Part shown: positions 18,304-20,489 of the stretch, one piece after another | Layout: every line of letters starts with the position of its first letter | Numbering within the stretch: position 1 is the first letter of the stretch | NCBI GenBank assembly: GCA_037176905.1 | Contig: JBBBWG010009447.1 | Location: 2,413 to 22,901 of the forward strand | Origin: Azolla pinnata | Lineage: Eukaryota > Streptophyta > Polypodiopsida > Salviniales > Salviniaceae | DNA: 20,489 nt | Direction: 5' to 3' | Made by a program: the position numbers and the translations under genes | The notes under the pieces: generated by a model | The model's database searches: none | Seen by the model: the letters and a program-made list of their open reading frames with translations, nothing else | What the model was told of the DNA's origin: nothing

Positions 18304-19274
18304 TGAAGGGAAACTGTGCTACCATCAAAAAAGAAATACGATGAAGAAACAGAAAATCCGCGAACAGAGATTGCTATTTCCTCCCTGAGGCCATTGAGAG
18401 AAACAGAATCATCCAATAACAATAACCCAGCCAGCAGACATTTCTACTTCAAATTCCAAATAGGCAAACCGAGAAAATAGAAAAGAGGAGAGAGAAAGAA
18501 AGAGCTGGGAGCTAAAGATTTAGCTTGATTTCTCCAGTTATTTTGTGCTGTGCAGTATCCAATGAGAAACGATAGAAAATGAGATGGGTCCAGATGATGG
18601 TGAATTCATCAGCAAATACGCAAAGGGCAGACATTTGGCAGAGATTAGAAAAGGATCGGGAAAAGGCACAAGAGCCAGAAAGAGGTCGGAACTAACCAGT
18701 ATGTCAGGGAAGGTGTATACGATCCAAAACTATGCAGGAGAATGCGTCCACAGCAGAAACCGAAGCAAACACAAGCGGAGATATGGGCACTCCGCTGCTG
18801 CTGCTGCTGCTTCTCCCTTCCCTCTGCGATTGAAATGAAGGAATTCTAGGGCGGATCCAGGGTTCCCCTAGCACGGATGGCGCGATTCCTCGGCTAGCAA
18901 TGCTGCCCGTTCGTAGACTCTTCCTCTTCCTCGCTACTTCGATCGTCCTACCGTGCGCCTGCTTTCCTGGGGTACGCCGGCGGAGAAATCCGACCATCGA
19001 TGTTGCCCCTTCGGACGAGGAAGAATCCGAAGCCCGGGGAGCTTCCGGAAGCGTGCTCAAAAGTTCAGCGAGTCCGCCGGTGATGGAGGAATCCGGCGAC
19101 CGATCTCACCGTGCTGGGGACGAAGGAATCGGGAAGCGGGGGAGCTTGGGAATCGAAGAGGGAAGCAAAAGAGCCGAGCATGGATCTGTTGATCGGGAAG
19201 CAGGAGCTTCTGCAAAAGCACAGAGGCGCAGAAAAAACACAGACGGAGGGGGAAGACGACGGGCAGGGAGGTGT
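18304..19274 (-). promoter_or_regulatory. 5' leader and upstream region of the CBP60-type gene
   Basis: On the minus strand this lies before the CBP60 start codon. A pyrimidine-rich patch (18484-18505, CT-rich on the minus strand) could mark a transcript start about 190 nt before the ATG. A (CTG)n run lies at about 18794-18812. A possible 5'-UTR donor (ACTG|GTTAGT) is near 18694. Open frames on both strands from 18584 onward are Arg/Ser-rich and repeat-biased, and I do not call them genes. Confidence 0.45.
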
Positions 19275-19322
19275 GACGTGGCAGCGCGGCCGGTGACGTG
19301 GCACGCGCTTTCGCCACGTGGC
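19275..19322. promoter_or_regulatory. Three ACGTGGC elements upstream of the CBP60-type gene
   Basis: TGACGTGGC at 19274-19282 and 19294-19302, and the palindromic CCACGTGGC at 19314-19322, about 20 bp apart. They are the same elements as in front of the kinesin gene. They lie about 1 kb from the CBP60 start and just before a CT-rich sequence on the + strand, so they may serve a divergent gene instead or as well. Confidence 0.55.
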
Positions 19323-19402
19323 ATTATCCCCCCCCTACGGAAGAGGGCGTTCCCACGCCGCCTGCTCAAAGTGTGCGATGGAAGCACACCCACGACAAAA
19401 CA

Positions 19403-19436
19403 GAACTGGAACTGGAACTGGAACTGGAACTGGAAC
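19403..19436. repeat. (GAACTG)5.7 hexanucleotide repeat
   Basis: Five perfect GAACTG units followed by GAAC. It produces low-complexity open frames (alternating Asn-Trp, Glu-Leu or Phe-Gln) in several reading frames, which explains the apparent ORFs across it. Confidence 0.95.
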
Positions 19437-19440
19437 AAGC

Positions 19441-20489
19441 TCCTAGATCCTCTCTTCTTCTTTTTTTTCCCTGTCTTTCGGATCTTCGAATCGTTCGAAT
19501 CTTTCGGATCCCCTTCCAGCCGCCGATCTGCTCGATCCCTTTTCAGCTGCCGATCTGCTCGATCCCGCTTCGTCCGCTGATCTGCTGCATCGCGCTTCGT
19601 CTCCTGATCCGATCTGCTCCGATCGTTTGTTGCTCGCTTTCGAGCTGATCGGCGGGCTAAGTCGACCAAACAAAAAGATAGGCACTCGCACAGCTCGTGC
19701 TTCGCCTTCCTTATAGCCGACTTCTCCCTCGAACGCATATGTGCCCTGGCTCCTCCGTTCGAATTGCCTCGGAACCCTATACGAACGCAGGGGCGGGGAA
19801 AACGGAAGGAGGCGGACGAGAATCTCCCCGGGCCGATGCGCTGAGTTCTCACAGCCGAAGCCGATCGTTTACCGATTCCCGTCGATGCTCCTTTGGAAAG
19901 CGTTCGTGCTCGCCGAGCGCACTTCCCAGGTGCTTGTATACGGAAAGCCCATGTGGAGTTTGTCGATCCTTTCGCAGCAGGATTCACGAAGAGATTCGAC
20001 AGCTGTCGACCTCTCGTGGAAAGTAAGCACCACATCTCGGCACACATCACACTTAATTTTATACGTGAAACGAATGATCTAAATGGAAGGCCGGAAGGTT
20101 GAAACCCCATCTGCCCACCAAACGACGGATGCAAGAAAAGGTTTTCATGTCGCATGGCACTGTTAACACGACACCGCATTTACGTCTGATCGAGTGAATG
20201 GAGTCTTTCAATCTTCACCTTTGAATGGATTAGTGCAAATCCCTACTACCTTCTTGGTGTTTATGCGCAAAGGCTGCCTTGCACTGAGCATTACTTGTAT
20301 CAAAGACAATAGCATACTAGTATAGAACAACCAATAATAGAATATTCAATTGTGCGATGTTCACAGTTAGCCTTGTCTCATCAGATCGTAGAGCATCCAT
20401 TTGGCCAGTTACTAGCCCTATCGATGAATGATTGAATGTGCGCATTGATATGAGCATAAAGTGCAACTAACTAAACATCACAGTAAGCC
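19441..20489 (+). other. Possible leader and first exon of a divergent gene leaving the window
   Basis: From about 19450 the + strand is pyrimidine-rich (TCTTCTTC, T8, CCCTGTCTTTCGG), like other leaders in this window, then GC/CpG-rich until about 20022. There GGAAA|GTAAGC is a good donor, and the sequence beyond becomes AT-rich like an intron. Open frames exist on both strands (113 codons at 19741-20082 on +, 357 codons at 19106-20179 on -), but I recognise no protein in them. The downstream exons would lie outside the window. Confidence 0.3.
19510..19623. repeat. 27-bp tandem repeat, four copies
   Basis: Units at 19510-19536, 19537-19563, 19564-19590 and 19591-19623 (the last with about 6 extra bases) share a CCC..TTC.G..GATCTGCTCGAT pattern and diverge between copies. 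They lie in GC-rich sequence after a CT-rich start at about 19450. Confidence 0.85.

Noticed and set aside
18900..19580. 226-codon + strand open frame with a hydrophobic N-terminus
   Set aside because: The signal-peptide-like start is short. The rest is low complexity and includes alternating Asn-Trp from the hexanucleotide repeat. It runs through the ACGTGGC promoter elements.
19106..20179. 357-codon open frame on the minus strand
   Set aside because: It is rich in Arg and Ser, crosses the GAACTG and 27-bp repeats, and shows no recognisable domain. It overlaps sequence with leader-like character on the other strand. It is better explained by GC-rich DNA.

Overview
This is nuclear DNA from a flowering plant. 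The evidence is three intron-rich genes whose proteins belong to plant families: a calponin-homology kinesin-14, a COBRA-like GPI-anchored wall protein and a CBP60 calmodulin-binding protein. CT-rich leaders, GT-AG introns and simple repeats agree with this. I cannot name the species. The COBRA-like gene is much more GC-rich than its neighbours, which happens in lineages with bimodal gene GC such as many monocots, but this is only a hint.

Layout. 1-1055: promoter and leader of the kinesin gene, with a (CA)n tract, six ACGTGG elements at 331-453, and TTC/CGAT simple repeats. 1056-7968 (+): 20-exon kinesin-14 of about 1200 residues; one intron is a U12-type AT-AC intron and another uses a GC donor. 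7969-8967: convergent 3' regions of the kinesin and COBRA-like genes. 8968-12094 (-): two-exon COBRA-like gene (672 residues, COBL7-type). Its 1.1-kb intron is largely a tandem minisatellite whose unit contains a copy of the exon-2 splice acceptor. 12095-12924: leader and promoter of that gene, with 13 CACGTG G-boxes, seven of them spaced exactly 11 bp apart. 12925-14150: no gene recognised. 14151-14315 (-): decayed tandem copy of the last exon of the next gene. 14348-18303 (-): eight-exon CBP60-family gene (560 residues) with a C-terminal calmodulin-binding helix. 18304-19440: its upstream region, again with ACGTGGC elements. 19441-20489: GC-rich, CT-led sequence with a 27-bp repeat, possibly the leader of a divergent gene that leaves the window.

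The three genes do not form an obvious pathway: microtubule/actin motor, cell-wall/cell-surface protein, and Ca2+/calmodulin-linked transcriptional regulation. What they share is promoter architecture (ACGTG clusters upstream of each start) and many small local tandem duplications at gene ends and in introns. Exon models were derived by hand from splice signals, reading-frame continuity and remembered family conservation. No alignment or transcript data were available.
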